48,576 bases of DNA. Origin: an uncultured Pelagibacteraceae bacterium (GTDB taxonomy: Bacteria; Pseudomonadota; Alphaproteobacteria; Pelagibacterales; Pelagibacteraceae). Shown here in pieces: positions 23,164-33,632 of the stretch; position 1 is the first letter of the stretch; each line of letters starts with the position of its first letter. Under the pieces are notes generated by a model that was not told the origin of the DNA, did no database searches, and was given only the letters and a program-made list of their open reading frames with translations. Location: assembly GCA_902565935.1 (NCBI GenBank), contig CACFGT010000010.1:1-48576 (forward strand), written 5' to 3'. The position numbers were made by a program, and so were the translations under genes.

Positions 23164-24180
23164 TTATTTATTCAAATCTACTAATACCCTACCTGAAATT
23201 TCACCTTTTAAAATTTTTGGATATACCTCAACTAATTCTTCTAAACTTACTGTTTGAATAGACTTTTCTAATAAATCAAAATTAATCAAATTTGCAGCTT
23301 CTCCCCAAATAAATTCTCTTCTTTTTATACTACAGTTAGCAGAGTCCATTCCCCACATTTTAATTCCTCTAAGCATAAAAGGAATTACATTAGTGTTTAA
23401 TTCATTTGTGTTAGCGTTACCACATACTGCGATTATTCCATTTGGATTTGTTTGGACGATTGCATTAGCCAAAATTTTTCCACCTACAGTATCTACAACT
23501 CCATCCCACAAACCCTTATCTATAAGTCTTGGGTCTTTGTCAAATTCACTTCTATTTAAAACATTTTTTGCACCCAATGATTTTAGATAATCTGCCTTTG
23601 AATCTTTTCCTGTCACAGCAGTTACTTCATAACCCATCTTATTTAATGCTATAACCGCAACACTTCCAACTCCACCTGTTGCACCAGTTACTAGAACTGT
23701 TTTAACTTTTTCACCTAACAAAATTTCCTCTCTTGCTTTTATGGCAAAAGCACTCATTAAAGATGTAAAACCAGCAGTACCAAGTATCATAGCTTGCTTT
23801 GAAGTTAAATTTTTTGGTTTTTTTACTAAAAAGTCTCCACTTACTTTAGCTATTTGAGAATAACCCCCATAAAAAATTTCTCCAACTCTAAAGCCTGTTA
23901 AGATAATTTCATCACCTTCTTTGAATTTTGAATTATCACTTTCTAGTACAGTTCCAGAAAAATCAATACCTGGAATATGCGGAAATTCTTTAACTAATCT
24001 TCCACCATTTTTTAAAATCATTCCATCTTTAAAATTCAAATCAGAATAATCAACCTTAATAGTTACATCACCATGTTTTAAAAAATTTTTATCTATTGAT
24101 TTGATTTCTCTTGTAAACTCTTCACCTTTTTGATCTAATATTAGAGCTTTAAATTGATCTGACACTTTATTCTTTTGCAA
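23164..24180 (-). CDS. acuI: AcuI/YhdH-type NADPH oxidoreductase (acrylyl-CoA reductase)
   Basis: Zinc-free medium-chain dehydrogenase/reductase of 338 residues. The N-terminal segment VDYSDLNFKDGMILKNGG and PHIPGIDFSGTV match the AcuI/YhdH subgroup; the dinucleotide motif VTGATGGVGSVA lies at about 170-181. AcuI reduces toxic acrylyl-CoA to propionyl-CoA, a step in DMSP breakdown and 3-hydroxypropionate use in marine alphaproteobacteria. A general quinone reductase role cannot be excluded. It overlaps the folE end by 14 bases. Confidence 0.85.
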   Translation of the reverse strand: MQKNKVSDQFKALILDQKGEEFTREIKSIDKNFLKHGDVTIKVDYSDLNFKDGMILKNGGRLVKEFPHIPGIDFSGTVLESDNSKFKEGDEIILTGFRVGEIFYGGYSQIAKVSGDFLVKKPKNLTSKQAMILGTAGFTSLMSAFAIKAREEILLGEKVKTVLVTGATGGVGSVAVIALNKMGYEVTAVTGKDSKADYLKSLGAKNVLNRSEFDKDPRLIDKGLWDGVVDTVGGKILANAIVQTNPNGIIAVCGNANTNELNTNVIPFMLRGIKMWGMDSANCSIKRREFIWGEAANLINFDLLEKSIQTVSLEELVEVYPKILKGEISGRVLVDLNK

Positions 24181-24781
24181 TACTTATAAATCTTAAATAT
24201 CTATTTTGATAACTTAGATCGTCTTTAAATTGACCTAAGTAATAATTTGTTACTGTAGACGCTTGCTCTTTTTTAATACCTCGCATAGTCATACACTGAT
24301 GTGTTGAATCGATAGTTACTGCAACACCTTTCGCATCAAGAGATTTCATTAGTGTATTCGCAATTTGCATAGTTAATCTTTCTTGAGTTTGCAATCTTTT
24401 TGAAAAAACTTCAACAACTCTTGCTAATTTACTTAAACCCACTACTCTATCTCTAGGTATATAAGCAACATGAGCTTTTCCAATAATTGGTGCCATGTGA
24501 TGCTCGCAATGACTTTGAACAGAAATATTTTTTTGAATGACCATGTCATCATAACCCTCAACATCTCCAAAGGTTTTGTCTAAAACTTGGTTGGGATCCT
24601 CTTTGTAACCCTTAAAATACTCTTTAAAAGCTTTTACAACTCTTTTTGGTGTTTCTAAAAGACCTTCTCTGTTTGGGTCCTCTCCCATCCATGTTAAAAT
24701 TGTTTTGAAAGCTTCCTCTGCATCTTTATCGGAGATTTTTTTTTGATCCTTGTTAGAGTCTGTATTTTTTACTAGTTTCAT
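24167..24781 (-). CDS. folE: GTP cyclohydrolase I
   Basis: First enzyme of tetrahydrofolate synthesis, converting GTP to dihydroneopterin triphosphate. The 204 residues include the zinc ligands in SHCEHHMAP and HQCMTMRG, and the substrate-binding GLSKLARVVEVFSKRLQTQE. The N-terminal 20 residues are charged and variable, as in other family members. It is the first gene of the minus-strand unit and divergent from hisI. Folate supply fits the large one-carbon gene content of the region. Confidence 0.96.
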   Translation of the reverse strand: MKLVKNTDSNKDQKKISDKDAEEAFKTILTWMGEDPNREGLLETPKRVVKAFKEYFKGYKEDPNQVLDKTFGDVEGYDDMVIQKNISVQSHCEHHMAPIIGKAHVAYIPRDRVVGLSKLARVVEVFSKRLQTQERLTMQIANTLMKSLDAKGVAVTIDSTHQCMTMRGIKKEQASTVTNYYLGQFKDDLSYQNRYLRFISIAKE

Positions 24782-24857
24782 AGGACGTTTTATACCTATA
24801 AATGCTTATTTTTAAAATATTTAATATATCTAGATATGTGCTACATAATCACCGAAT

Positions 24858-25325
24858 ATGTTCAAAAAAAGAGAAAATGTACTCGAAATTGAAGAAGGAG
24901 AGCTTCTTTCTCCAAAATTTGATAACGATGGTTTAATACCTGTAGTAACTGTTTGTGAAAAAACAAAAGATGTTTTGATGCATGGTTACATGAATGTTGA
25001 AGCTTTAAAAAAAACTATTGAAACTCAAGAAGCTCATTATTTTAGTAGATCTAGAAAAGAAGTATGGCACAAAGGAAAAACAAGTGGATTTGTTCAAAAA
25101 GTTAAAGAAATAAGAATTGATGACGATCAAGATTCTATTTGGCTTACGGTTGATATTGGAGATGGCGCCAGTTGCCATGTTGGTTATAGGTCTTGTTTTT
25201 ATAGATCTATACCTCTTGGTAAAATTGATAACGGAAGAAATGTTAAAATGAAATTTCTTGAAAAAGAAAAAAAATTTGACCCAGAAAAAGTTTACAAGGG
25301 ACAACCAAATCCAACAAAAATTTAA
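24858..25325 (+). CDS. hisI: Phosphoribosyl-AMP cyclohydrolase
   Basis: Third step of histidine synthesis, opening the purine ring of phosphoribosyl-AMP. The 155-residue single-domain form has the signatures HGYMNVEALKKTIE, SRSRKEVWHKGKTSGFVQKV and the zinc-ligand region CHVGYRSCFYR. HisE is not fused. It stands apart from other his genes. The 2OG oxygenase gene follows 8 bases later. Confidence 0.95.
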   Translation: MFKKRENVLEIEEGELLSPKFDNDGLIPVVTVCEKTKDVLMHGYMNVEALKKTIETQEAHYFSRSRKEVWHKGKTSGFVQKVKEIRIDDDQDSIWLTVDIGDGASCHVGYRSCFYRSIPLGKIDNGRNVKMKFLEKEKKFDPEKVYKGQPNPTKI

Positions 25326-25333
25326 GATTACTA

Positions 25334-25981
25334 ATGCCAGAAAATAAAATTCAAGTTTATAAACCGTTTGGACCATCGATTGCAAAGGTAATTATTCCGG
25401 AAGATTTAATTAAAAAGCTTAATGATTATGTTGACAAAATAATTTTAGATGAGAATAAATCAAAAGAATTAGACTATGGAAAAAAATTAGCAGGTAATGT
25501 AAAGCAAGAATTTATATTAGAACCAAACTTTTGCGATAAATCTGGATTTTCTAATTTTCTTGTTAAAGGTGTTTCAAAATGGATAGAGCTATCTGAAAGA
25601 AAAAAAATTACAAAACTTGAAATAGTATCAAGTTGGGTTGTAAGACAATTTCAGAATGAATATAATCCTGTACATTACCATTCAGGACATGTTTCGGGTG
25701 TAGGGTATCTTAAAGTACCAAGAAATTCTGGAAAAACTTTTCAATCCTCAAAAAGATTAAATTTAAATGGTCATTTATCATTAATACATGGAAATAGAAT
25801 GTTTAGCTCAGATTCTGTTTTTGATATTGAGCCTAAAGTTGGAGACTTTTATTTTTTTCCAAATTACTTAATGCACTCAGTTTATCCCTTCTATGAAAGT
25901 AATGAAGAAAGAAGATCTATATCTTTCAATGCTAAAATAGATGAAAACATATATAATGTTTATGGAACTTCAAATCTATGA
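25334..25981 (+). CDS. 2OG-Fe(II) oxygenase-like protein
   Basis: The 215-residue protein resembles the TIGR02466-type putative 2-oxoglutarate/iron oxygenases. The likely iron site is the H-rich NPVHYHSGHVSGVGYLKVP (H114, H116, H119) with distal H181 in YLMHSVYPF; R194 in RRSISFNA would hold 2-oxoglutarate. The exact HxD/E pair is not obvious, so ligand choice is open. The substrate is unknown. Its stop overlaps the DUF2237 start (ATGA). Confidence 0.7.
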   Translation: MPENKIQVYKPFGPSIAKVIIPEDLIKKLNDYVDKIILDENKSKELDYGKKLAGNVKQEFILEPNFCDKSGFSNFLVKGVSKWIELSERKKITKLEIVSSWVVRQFQNEYNPVHYHSGHVSGVGYLKVPRNSGKTFQSSKRLNLNGHLSLIHGNRMFSSDSVFDIEPKVGDFYFFPNYLMHSVYPFYESNEERRSISFNAKIDENIYNVYGTSNL

Positions 25982-26346
25982 AACAGAAAAATGTACTAGG
26001 TGAAAATTTAGAGAACTGTTCAATGGATCCTCTTACAGGATGGTATAGAGATGGATGCTGTAACACAGATGAAAATGATCATGGTGTACATACTGTTTGC
26101 GCCAAAGTAACAACTGAATTTTTAGAATGGTGTAAAGAGGCTGGTAATGATTTAATTACGCCTCATCCAGAATTTGGTTTTCCAGGCTTAAAAGATGGAG
26201 ATGGTTGGTGTGTTTGTGCAAGTTGGTATGCAAGAGCAGTTGAAGCAGGAAAAGGATGTCCTATTTATTTAAAAAGCACTCATGAAAATACGTTAAAACT
26301 TCTTCCTATTGAAACCCTGAAAAAATTTGCGATAGATCTATCTTAA
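25978..26346 (+). CDS. DUF2237 family protein
   Basis: The 122-residue soluble protein carries the family pattern NVLGENLENCSMDPLTGWYRDGCC at its N-terminus, then AKVTTEFLEWCKEAGNDL and DGDGWCVCASWYARA. It is Cys-rich (seven or more Cys), suggesting metal or redox chemistry, but no function is established. It is translationally coupled to the oxygenase-like gene. The 3' end abuts the convergent ETF-QO gene directly. Confidence 0.85.
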   Translation: MKQKNVLGENLENCSMDPLTGWYRDGCCNTDENDHGVHTVCAKVTTEFLEWCKEAGNDLITPHPEFGFPGLKDGDGWCVCASWYARAVEAGKGCPIYLKSTHENTLKLLPIETLKKFAIDLS

Positions 26347-27966
26347 TTACATATTTCCATATTTTGGTCCACCCCCACCCTCAGGTGTAACCCAAGTAAT
26401 ATTTTGTGAGGGTTCTTTAATATCACAAGTTTTACAATGAATACAATTTTGTGAATTTATAACAAATTTATTAATACCATTTTCCATTTGCACTTCATAA
26501 ACTCCTGCAGGACAATATCTTTGTGCAGGTTCATCAAATTTGTCTAAAGTATAATTAATAGGTAAAGATGGATCTTTTAACTTTAAATGCACAGGTTGAT
26601 TATCGTTATGGTTTGTGCCCGTTAAATAGACAGAACTAGTCTTATCAAAAGTTATAACATTATCTGGCTTTGGATAATCTATCTTCGGCATTTCACTGGC
26701 TAATTTCAATGTTTCATGATCAGCATGCTTATGTTTCAAGGTAAATGGCAATTTTCCTCTAAATAATATTTGATCAATACCTGTAAAAATAATCCCTAAA
26801 ATTAAACCCCAACTAAAACTAGGTTTCACATTTCTTGCTGTAAATAATTCATCATACAACCAACTTTTTTTAAATTTCTCCTCATAAACTGATAAGTCTC
26901 TATTATTCTTAATATTTTCTATTATTGTTTCAGCAGCTAAAATCCCACTTTTCATAGCAGTATGGGAGCCTTTTATTTTTGGCATATTTAATGTACCAGC
27001 ATCACAGCCAATTAATAATGCTCCTGGCATAAACATTTTTGGTAAACTTTGAAAGCCACCCTCAATTAAAGCTCTAGCTCCATAAGAAATTCTTTTTCCA
27101 CCTTCAATTATTTTTTTTATTGAGGGATGGGTTTTAAATCTTTGAAATTCATCGAATGGAGACAAGTGAGGATTTTGATAATCTAAACCAATTACATATC
27201 CTAAAAAAATCTGTTTATTTTCTGCGTGATACATAAAACTTCCACCATAAGTTTTATTATCCAATGGCCATCCTGCTGTATGCATCACCAAACCTTCCTC
27301 ATGATTTTTTTCATCAATTTCCCAAATTTCTTTAAAACCAATTCCATATTGTTGAGGATCTTTACCTTTATCTAACTCAAATTTTTTTATCAGTTGTTTA
27401 CCTAAGTGTCCTCTACAACCTTCTGCAAATACTGTAACTTTACCAATCAAATCAATTCCAGGTTCAAAGCTATCTTTTTTGTTTCCGTCTTTATCTATAC
27501 CCATGTCTTGTGTTGCAACACCTTTCACGGAACCATCATCATTGTACAAGACTTCGCTTGCTGGAAAACCTGGAAAAATTTCAACACCTAAAGCTTCGGC
27601 TTGCTCTGCTAACCATCTACATAAATTAGCTAGACTAATAATATAATTTTTATGATTTTGTTGAACCGAAGGTAATAACCAAGTTGGCCAACTTAAAGAT
27701 TTTGATTTTCCTAAAAATAAAAATTTTTCTTTGGTAACTTTTGTTATGATTGGTGAGTTTAAATCTTTCCAATTAGGTATTAGCTCATCTAATGCCCTAG
27801 TTTCAAACACATTGCCACTTAATATATGCGCTCCAATTTCTGAGGCTTTTTCTAATAAACAAACATTTAAGTTTGAGTCTAGTTGTTTTAATTTTATTGC
27901 AGTGGACAAACCAGATGGACCTCCACCTACAATAACTACATCATATTCCATTGTCTCTCTGGACAT
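26347..27966 (-). CDS. etfD: Electron transfer flavoprotein-ubiquinone oxidoreductase
   Basis: Membrane-associated FAD and [4Fe-4S] enzyme that moves electrons from reduced ETF to ubiquinone. The 539 residues start with the FAD motif VVIGGGPSGLS-like at about 11-20. The C-terminal cluster ligands are visible as C485, C508, C511 and C514 (RYCPAG, NCIHCKTCD). The quinone-binding middle region includes GGFQSLPKMFMPGALLIGCDAG. It lies 24 bases downstream of etfA, so electrons from the dehydrogenase upstream have a complete path encoded in one run. Confidence 0.95.
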   Translation of the reverse strand: MSRETMEYDVVIVGGGPSGLSTAIKLKQLDSNLNVCLLEKASEIGAHILSGNVFETRALDELIPNWKDLNSPIITKVTKEKFLFLGKSKSLSWPTWLLPSVQQNHKNYIISLANLCRWLAEQAEALGVEIFPGFPASEVLYNDDGSVKGVATQDMGIDKDGNKKDSFEPGIDLIGKVTVFAEGCRGHLGKQLIKKFELDKGKDPQQYGIGFKEIWEIDEKNHEEGLVMHTAGWPLDNKTYGGSFMYHAENKQIFLGYVIGLDYQNPHLSPFDEFQRFKTHPSIKKIIEGGKRISYGARALIEGGFQSLPKMFMPGALLIGCDAGTLNMPKIKGSHTAMKSGILAAETIIENIKNNRDLSVYEEKFKKSWLYDELFTARNVKPSFSWGLILGIIFTGIDQILFRGKLPFTLKHKHADHETLKLASEMPKIDYPKPDNVITFDKTSSVYLTGTNHNDNQPVHLKLKDPSLPINYTLDKFDEPAQRYCPAGVYEVQMENGINKFVINSQNCIHCKTCDIKEPSQNITWVTPEGGGGPKYGNM

Positions 27967-27990
27967 AATATTAATTTTTTACAGATTCTT

Positions 27991-28944
27991 TTATTTTTGT
28001 ATAGTGTTTAATTTGTTCAATTCTTCTAGGAATTGAGGAAGAGCTTCAAAAAGGTCAGCTTCAAGTCCATAATCTGCAACACTAAAGATTGGTGCCTCAC
28101 CATCTTTATTGATTGCTACAATTATTTTGCTTTCTTTCATTCCAGCTAAATGCTGAATAGCTCCAGATATTCCAACTGCTATGTATAAATCTGGTACGAC
28201 AACTTTTCCTGTTTGACCTACTTGGTGATCGTTACTAATGTAGCCAGCATCTACCGCAGCCCTTGAAGCACCTATAGCTGCATTAAGTTTATCTGCAATT
28301 GAGGTAATTAATTTAAAATTATCACCATTTTGCATTCCTCTACCTCCAGAAATTACAACTCTTGCAGTGCCAAGCTCAGGTCTATCAGATTTAATCTCTT
28401 CCCTTTTGATAAATTTTGTGTGCATGAATTCTTCACCTGCTTCAGCTTTTTCAATTGAAGCTGATCCACCTGTACTTTCGCAAGGATCAAAAGATGTAGG
28501 TCTTATAGTTACACATTTTTTTGCATCTTTACTTTTAACAGTAGCAAAAGCGTTTCCAGCATAAATAGGTCTTAAAAAAGTATCAGGAGAAATTACTTTA
28601 ATAATATCACTAATTTGCGATGTATCCAGAGCTGCAGCAATTCTTGGCATTAAGTTTTTACCAAAAGTATTTGCTGAGCACACAATATGAGAATAGTTAT
28701 CTGCTAATTTAACTATTACTGGAGCAAAATTTTCAGCAACAAAATTTTCATAATGTGCCGCTTCAACATGAATAACTTTTTTTACTAAAGGTAATTGTGA
28801 TAGTGCTTTTGCTCCTTCCTCACAGTCTTTGCCAATAATAACAGCATGCACTTCTGGATCAATTTGTGATGCTGCAGTAACAGCATTGAGCGTAAAAGGT
28901 TTTAGCTCTTTATTATTATGTTCTGCAATTAATAAAACTGCCAT
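27991..28944 (-). CDS. etfA: Electron transfer flavoprotein alpha subunit
   Basis: FAD-carrying subunit of ETF, 317 residues. The C-terminal FAD domain includes GGRGMQNGDNF, SRAAVDAGYISNDHQVGQTG and VGISGAIQHLAGMKES, all family signatures. It immediately follows etfB with no intergenic base. It collects electrons from flavoprotein dehydrogenases such as the dimethylglycine/sarcosine dehydrogenase encoded two genes upstream. Confidence 0.97.
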   Translation of the reverse strand: MAVLLIAEHNNKELKPFTLNAVTAASQIDPEVHAVIIGKDCEEGAKALSQLPLVKKVIHVEAAHYENFVAENFAPVIVKLADNYSHIVCSANTFGKNLMPRIAAALDTSQISDIIKVISPDTFLRPIYAGNAFATVKSKDAKKCVTIRPTSFDPCESTGGSASIEKAEAGEEFMHTKFIKREEIKSDRPELGTARVVISGGRGMQNGDNFKLITSIADKLNAAIGASRAAVDAGYISNDHQVGQTGKVVVPDLYIAVGISGAIQHLAGMKESKIIVAINKDGEAPIFSVADYGLEADLFEALPQFLEELNKLNTIQK

Positions 28945-29694
28945 TTATATTACCTTTGCTTCATTTTTTAATTTTTGTACTAACTCAGCCACACTTGAAA
29001 CCTTTATTCCAGCTTTTCTTTTTGGAGGCTCTTCAACTTTAATTTGATCGATTCTTGGTGATGTATCTACTCCTAAATCTGACGCATTAAGTTGCTCAAT
29101 AGGTTTTTTCTTAGCTTTCATTATGTTTGGTAATGAAGCATATCTTGGTTCATTTAGTCTTAAATCACAAGTAACAATGGCTGGAATATTAATTTCTATG
29201 GTCTCTAAACCTTCATCTATCTCTCTTGTAACCTCTAACTTTTTATCTTTAATTTCAATCTTTGAAGCAAAAGTTGCTTGTGGCCAATTTAATAATGCAC
29301 TTAACATCTGACCTGTTTGATTGCAATCATCGTCAATAGCTTGTTTGCCCATAAAAACTAAATCAGGTTTTTCTTTTTCAACAATTTTTTGTAGTAGTTT
29401 TGAAACAGCTAATGGCTCTAAAACACCGTCAACTTTCACAAGAATACCTTTATCAGCTCCGACAGCTAATGCTTTGCGAACTGTTTCTTGAGCTTTTTCT
29501 TCCCCAATGCTAACAGCAATAACTTCTGTGGCCTTACCTGCTTCCTTAATTTTTACTGCTTCCTCAATTGCATTATCATCTGGTGGATTTGTTGACATTT
29601 TGACGTTGTCTGTAACCACACCAGTATTATCTTCTTTAACTCTAACTTGAACGTTGTAATCAATAACTCTTTTTACTGCGACTAAAATCTTCAT
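28945..29694 (-). CDS. etfB: Electron transfer flavoprotein beta subunit
   Basis: AMP-binding subunit of ETF, 249 residues. Signatures include [13 protein letters not shown] at the N-terminus, [16 protein letters not shown], and the recognition-loop region [15 protein letters not shown] near 125. Its first base overlaps the last base of the upstream dehydrogenase stop, which shows tight coupling to that enzyme. Confidence 0.97.
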   Translation of the reverse strand: MKILVAVKRVIDYNVQVRVKEDNTGVVTDNVKMSTNPPDDNAIEEAVKIKEAGKATEVIAVSIGEEKAQETVRKALAVGADKGILVKVDGVLEPLAVSKLLQKIVEKEKPDLVFMGKQAIDDDCNQTGQMLSALLNWPQATFASKIEIKDKKLEVTREIDEGLETIEINIPAIVTCDLRLNEPRYASLPNIMKAKKKPIEQLNASDLGVDTSPRIDQIKVEEPPKRKAGIKVSSVAELVQKLKNEAKVI

Positions 29695-32126
29695 TAGGCT
29701 CTTAATAATTTGTTGTCTGAGTCATAAGGACTTTCTTCTAAAATAGTAGCTTCGTACATCTTACCGAGAATATCAACTTTAAGTTTCTCACCAACGTTAG
29801 CTAAGTCTGGTTTAACCATTGCTAATGCAATAGATTTATCTACTCTAAATCCATATTCACCACCTGTAGCTCTTCCAACTACTTTATCATCTTTATAAAT
29901 TGGATTATTTCCTAATACATCAGAGTCTGTTGTGTTGTGAACTTCAAGTGTAACTAGTTTGTTATCAAAACCTTTTTCTCTCCACTTATTTAGAGCTTCA
30001 AGTCCAATGAATTTACCTTTATTTGGATGAATAAATCTATCTAAGCCAGACTCGTAAGGTGAATATTCAATTGATAATTCTGTTCCAACAAGTTTATAGG
30101 ATTTTTCAATTCTCAAACTATTCATTGCCCGAATTCCAAAGGGTCTAATTCCTAAATCTTTTCCTGCTTCCATCAATTTATCAAAAATATGATTTTGATA
30201 TTCAATTGGGTGATGTAATTCCCAGCCTAGCTCTCCTACAAAATTTACTCTCATAGCATTTACAGGAGCATATCCTACATTCACATTTTTAGCAGTTAAC
30301 CATTTAAAGTTTTCATTAGAAAAATCGTCTGTAGAAACTTTTTGCATCAACTCTCTAGCTTTTGGGCCAGCTACAACAAGTACTCCTGTACTATTAGTTA
30401 GATCCTCGAAAATAACTGAACCATCAGTTGGCATCCATTTTTGTATCCAATCATGATCAAGTCTTAAATTTGCTCCAGCAGACACTAGATAATAACTATT
30501 CTCCGCTTCTTTCATTATTGTAAATTCAGAATGTACACCGCCTTTAGTATTTAATGCGTGACACAAATTTATTCTTCCAACTTTTTTAGGAAGTTTGTTA
30601 GCGACTAAGTAATCTAAAAACTCCTCTGCTTTAGGACCTCTTATTCTGCATTTCGCAAAAGCCGTCATATCTAAAAGACCGACATTTTTCTTTACATTTT
30701 CACATTCTTTTTTAATAGCATCAAACCATTTAGATCTTCTAAAAGACCAATCATCTTTTTGCTCCATGCCATCTGTTGCAAAAAAGTTTGGTCTCTCCCA
30801 CCCAAATTTTTGTCCAAATACAGCACCAAGATTTTTCATTCTTTCATAACAAGGCGAAGTTCTTAAAGGTCTAGCTGCTGGTCTTTCTTCATCAGGATAA
30901 TGAACAATAAAAACATGGCTATATGCTTCCTCATTTTTAGCTTTCAAATATGATTTAGTTGCATAATTTCCATACCGTCTTGGTTCAACACCAAGCATAT
31001 CTATTGTAGGTTCGCCATCGACAATCCATTCAGCAAGTTGCCAACCTGCGCCACCTGCTGCAGTAATACCAAAACTATGTCCCTCATTTATCCAAAAGTT
31101 TTTTAACCCCCAAGCAGGACCAACTATAGGATTGCCATCTGGAGTATAACATATTGCTCCATTATAAACTTTTTTTACACCAACCTCACCAAAAGCTGGA
31201 ACACGATGTATCGCTCCTTCTATATGTGGCGCAAGACGGTCTAGATCTTCTTGAAACAATTCATATTCTGAATCTTTTGATGGTCCCTCAACATAACATG
31301 CTGGTGCTCCATCTTCATAAGGACCTAGAATTAGCCCTCCAGCTTCCTCTCTCATATACCATCTACTATCACTATCTCTAAGTACTCCCATTTCTGGAAG
31401 TCCATCTTTTTTTCTTTTTTGAATTTTGGGATGTGGTTCAGTTACAATATATTGATGTTCAACTGGTATTACCGGGATATCCAATCCTACCATTTCTCCT
31501 GTTTGTCTTGCAAAGTTTCCTGAGCATGAAATTACATGTTCACATTCTATAGTGCCTTTATCTGTTTCAACAATCCAGCCATCTTTAGTTTGTCTCATTG
31601 CCATGACACTTGTGTTTCTATAAATTTCAGCTCCCATATTTCTTGCACCTGTAGCAAGTGCTTGTGTTAAATCAGCTGGCTGAATATATCCATCTTCAGG
31701 GTGTTGAATAGCTCCAACTAAATCATCTGTATGACATAAAGGCCAAATTTCTTTTACTTCTTTAGGTGTTAAAAATTTTACGTCAACACCGATGGTTTTA
31801 GCTACGCCAGCATATTGATGATATTCATCCATTCTATCTTTTGTACTTGCTAGACGAATATTTGATACAACACTAAAGCCTACATTTTTTCCTGTTTCCT
31901 CTTCTAGTCTTTTATATAGATTAACTGCATACTTATGAAGTTGCCCCACAGAATAACTCATATTAAAAAGTGGTAATAGTCCAGCAGCATGCCAAGTTGA
32001 ACCGGAAGTTAATTCTTTTCTTTCAACTAAAACAACATCTGACCATCCTTTTTTTGCTAGGTGATAAAGCGCACTTACACCAACTACACCACCACCAACA
32101 ACAACTACTTTTGTTTTAGTTTTCAT
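29694..32126 (-). CDS. Dimethylglycine/sarcosine dehydrogenase (FAD, THF-linked)
   Basis: An 810-residue two-part enzyme. The N-terminal FAD-dependent oxidase domain (about 1-370) has [17 protein letters not shown] at 7-23 and the covalent-flavin region [13 protein letters not shown]. The C-terminal GcvT-like folate domain covers about 440-800. This layout is shared by dimethylglycine and sarcosine dehydrogenases, which demethylate to formaldehyde or methylene-THF and pass electrons to ETF. Which substrate is used is unclear. Direct coupling to etfBA supports ETF as acceptor. Confidence 0.9.
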   Translation of the reverse strand: MKTKTKVVVVGGGVVGVSALYHLAKKGWSDVVLVERKELTSGSTWHAAGLLPLFNMSYSVGQLHKYAVNLYKRLEEETGKNVGFSVVSNIRLASTKDRMDEYHQYAGVAKTIGVDVKFLTPKEVKEIWPLCHTDDLVGAIQHPEDGYIQPADLTQALATGARNMGAEIYRNTSVMAMRQTKDGWIVETDKGTIECEHVISCSGNFARQTGEMVGLDIPVIPVEHQYIVTEPHPKIQKRKKDGLPEMGVLRDSDSRWYMREEAGGLILGPYEDGAPACYVEGPSKDSEYELFQEDLDRLAPHIEGAIHRVPAFGEVGVKKVYNGAICYTPDGNPIVGPAWGLKNFWINEGHSFGITAAGGAGWQLAEWIVDGEPTIDMLGVEPRRYGNYATKSYLKAKNEEAYSHVFIVHYPDEERPAARPLRTSPCYERMKNLGAVFGQKFGWERPNFFATDGMEQKDDWSFRRSKWFDAIKKECENVKKNVGLLDMTAFAKCRIRGPKAEEFLDYLVANKLPKKVGRINLCHALNTKGGVHSEFTIMKEAENSYYLVSAGANLRLDHDWIQKWMPTDGSVIFEDLTNSTGVLVVAGPKARELMQKVSTDDFSNENFKWLTAKNVNVGYAPVNAMRVNFVGELGWELHHPIEYQNHIFDKLMEAGKDLGIRPFGIRAMNSLRIEKSYKLVGTELSIEYSPYESGLDRFIHPNKGKFIGLEALNKWREKGFDNKLVTLEVHNTTDSDVLGNNPIYKDDKVVGRATGGEYGFRVDKSIALAMVKPDLANVGEKLKVDILGKMYEATILEESPYDSDNKLLRA

Positions 32127-32182
32127 TAAATGATTCCTACTAAATTTTTATTCATTGCGAAACAAAATTGTATTATGAATGA

Positions 32183-32659
32183 TCAAATTGAACTTCCCAA
32201 TGGAATTGGGCTCGAGACCATTGTGGTTAACCAACAATCTTTTAAAGGCCCATCATCAGTATATTTTTCAACCTGCCAATTAAATTTGTGATAAACCTTT
32301 TCTTTATCTAATATTATTACCTCAAATTGAGCCCATTTGTCACTACTCCCAACTTCAGTAATTGTATGATTAATATGATTTAATAGCATCTGGTAAGATC
32401 TGCCCTTTATCATTCTTTTAAAATTGGGAAGAGGTCCAGTATTTTTTTTGTTACTCGGATGTGCAAAATTCCAAGTTTGTTCTATACCACTATCTTCAAA
32501 TTCAATATCATTATTCATTAGACCATTAAGTTGAATTTCGACCACCTCTTTAGGTTTTATTGAGTTACTTGGATTTAATAAATCTGCTCTTAATTCAATT
32601 ATAGAAAATGAATATATTACTAGAACATTAAACGTTATGAGCAGTTTTTTTAACATCAT
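32183..32659 (-). CDS. DUF4864-like exported protein
   Basis: The frame is open to 32725, but the better start is one of the tandem ATGs at 32659 or 32656. These give a signal peptide (LKKLLITFNVLVIYSFS) and about 158 residues. The longer form would overlap the flavodoxin-like gene by 98 bases rather than 32. The mature part (IKPKEVVEIQLNGLMNND, FKRMIKGRSYQMLL, FNWQVEKY, CWLTTMV) resembles DUF4864, an NTF2-like periplasmic family of unknown function. It is probably cotranscribed with the oxidoreductase gene. Confidence 0.65.
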   Translation of the reverse strand: MMLKKLLITFNVLVIYSFSIIELRADLLNPSNSIKPKEVVEIQLNGLMNNDIEFEDSGIEQTWNFAHPSNKKNTGPLPNFKRMIKGRSYQMLLNHINHTITEVGSSDKWAQFEVIILDKEKVYHKFNWQVEKYTDDGPLKDCWLTTMVSSPIPLGSSI

Positions 32660-33197
32660 CGAGAAATTGTTTTCTTTTTTTCTCACCAACAAATGGTACA
32701 GCAAAGTATCTTCTATAAACAACATCCGTTATGCCACATATGTTAAATACACCTCTTCTTAATCGTTTAGTTGGCATATTTAAAAAAAAAGTTCTTACAG
32801 CAAATTGAGGAGATCCATAAGTACAAAATACGACTGCTTTTTTACCTTTTAGATTTCCTATGGGATATCCATAATTTCCAAATAATTTTTTAAATCTAAA
32901 TGCCCATGGCGGAGCAAGAACTTTATCTATCCAACCCTCAACGATAGCTGGCATTCTAAAGTTCCATATTGGAGCTATTAAAACAATGGCATCTGAATTT
33001 TCAATTCTTTTTCTGTGATCCAAAACTGTATTATCTGGTTCTTCACCGGCAAAAACTGGATCAAATTTTTCTTTATAAAGATCAACTGTATCAACACTAT
33101 GTCCTTTTTTTTTTGTTGTTTCTATAAAAGTATCCCTTATAGCTGCATTAAATGATTTGTCATCATAGTGTCCATATATAAGAAATATTTTTTTCAT
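32628..33197 (-). CDS. Flavodoxin-fold NAD(P)H oxidoreductase
   Basis: The 189-residue protein of the KefF/NQO-like family carries the FMN-binding N-terminus IYGHYDDKSFNAAIRDTF, the PIWNFRMPAIVEGWIDKVL motif at about 76-95, and CTYGSPQF near 130. It likely performs two-electron reduction of quinones or similar with FMN. It directly follows the CoA-binding protein gene. The physiological electron acceptor is unknown. Confidence 0.85.
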   Translation of the reverse strand: MKKIFLIYGHYDDKSFNAAIRDTFIETTKKKGHSVDTVDLYKEKFDPVFAGEEPDNTVLDHRKRIENSDAIVLIAPIWNFRMPAIVEGWIDKVLAPPWAFRFKKLFGNYGYPIGNLKGKKAVVFCTYGSPQFAVRTFFLNMPTKRLRRGVFNICGITDVVYRRYFAVPFVGEKKRKQFLDDVKKTAHNV

Positions 33198-33632
33198 CTA
33201 ATCTTGTAAAACTGGAAATGCCTGTCTTATTTTTAAAAAATGTTTCTGATATTCCATTTTAGTGCATCTATCCTCAACATATTCTATGTTATTTTCTTTT
33301 ACTAATTTTTTTGCTTCTTCATTTTTTATACCTAATTGTAACCACAAAACTTTAGCATTTATATTAACTGTGTCTTTTGCAATCTCTAAAACTTCATTTG
33401 ATGGTCTAAAAACATCAACAATATCTACCCTATCTTTTATATCTGTTATTTTTTCGTAAACTTCCTCACCTAAAATTTTTTGACTCTTGGCTTTTGGATT
33501 AACAGGATAAACTTTAAAACCATATTTCTGCATATATTTCATAACAATAGTTGATGCTTTAGTTGGATTGTTACTAACTCCTACCATTGCGATCGATTTA
33601 TATTTAGATAAAATTTCTTTGATATCACTCAT
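33198..33632 (-). CDS. CoA-binding domain protein (YccU-like)
   Basis: A 144-residue stand-alone Rossmann CoA-binding domain related to the succinyl-CoA ligase alpha N-terminus. Visible signatures are IAMVGVSNNPTKAS (15-28), YPVNPKA (42-48) and VDVFRPSNEV, ending with EDRCTKMEYQK. Such proteins bind CoA in vitro but their role is unclear. It overlaps the preceding small membrane gene by one base. Confidence 0.87.
   Translation of the reverse strand: MSDIKEILSKYKSIAMVGVSNNPTKASTIVMKYMQKYGFKVYPVNPKAKSQKILGEEVYEKITDIKDRVDIVDVFRPSNEVLEIAKDTVNINAKVLWLQLGIKNEEAKKLVKENNIEYVEDRCTKMEYQKHFLKIRQAFPVLQD

Noticed and set aside
25005..25385. 126-codon minus-strand open frame
   Set aside because: It is antisense to hisI and the oxygenase start, with Phe/Leu-rich shadow composition and no ribosome site.
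32660..32725. 22-codon N-terminal extension of the DUF4864-like protein
   Set aside because: It overlaps the upstream oxidoreductase gene deeply and precedes a good signal peptide that begins at the tandem ATGs.
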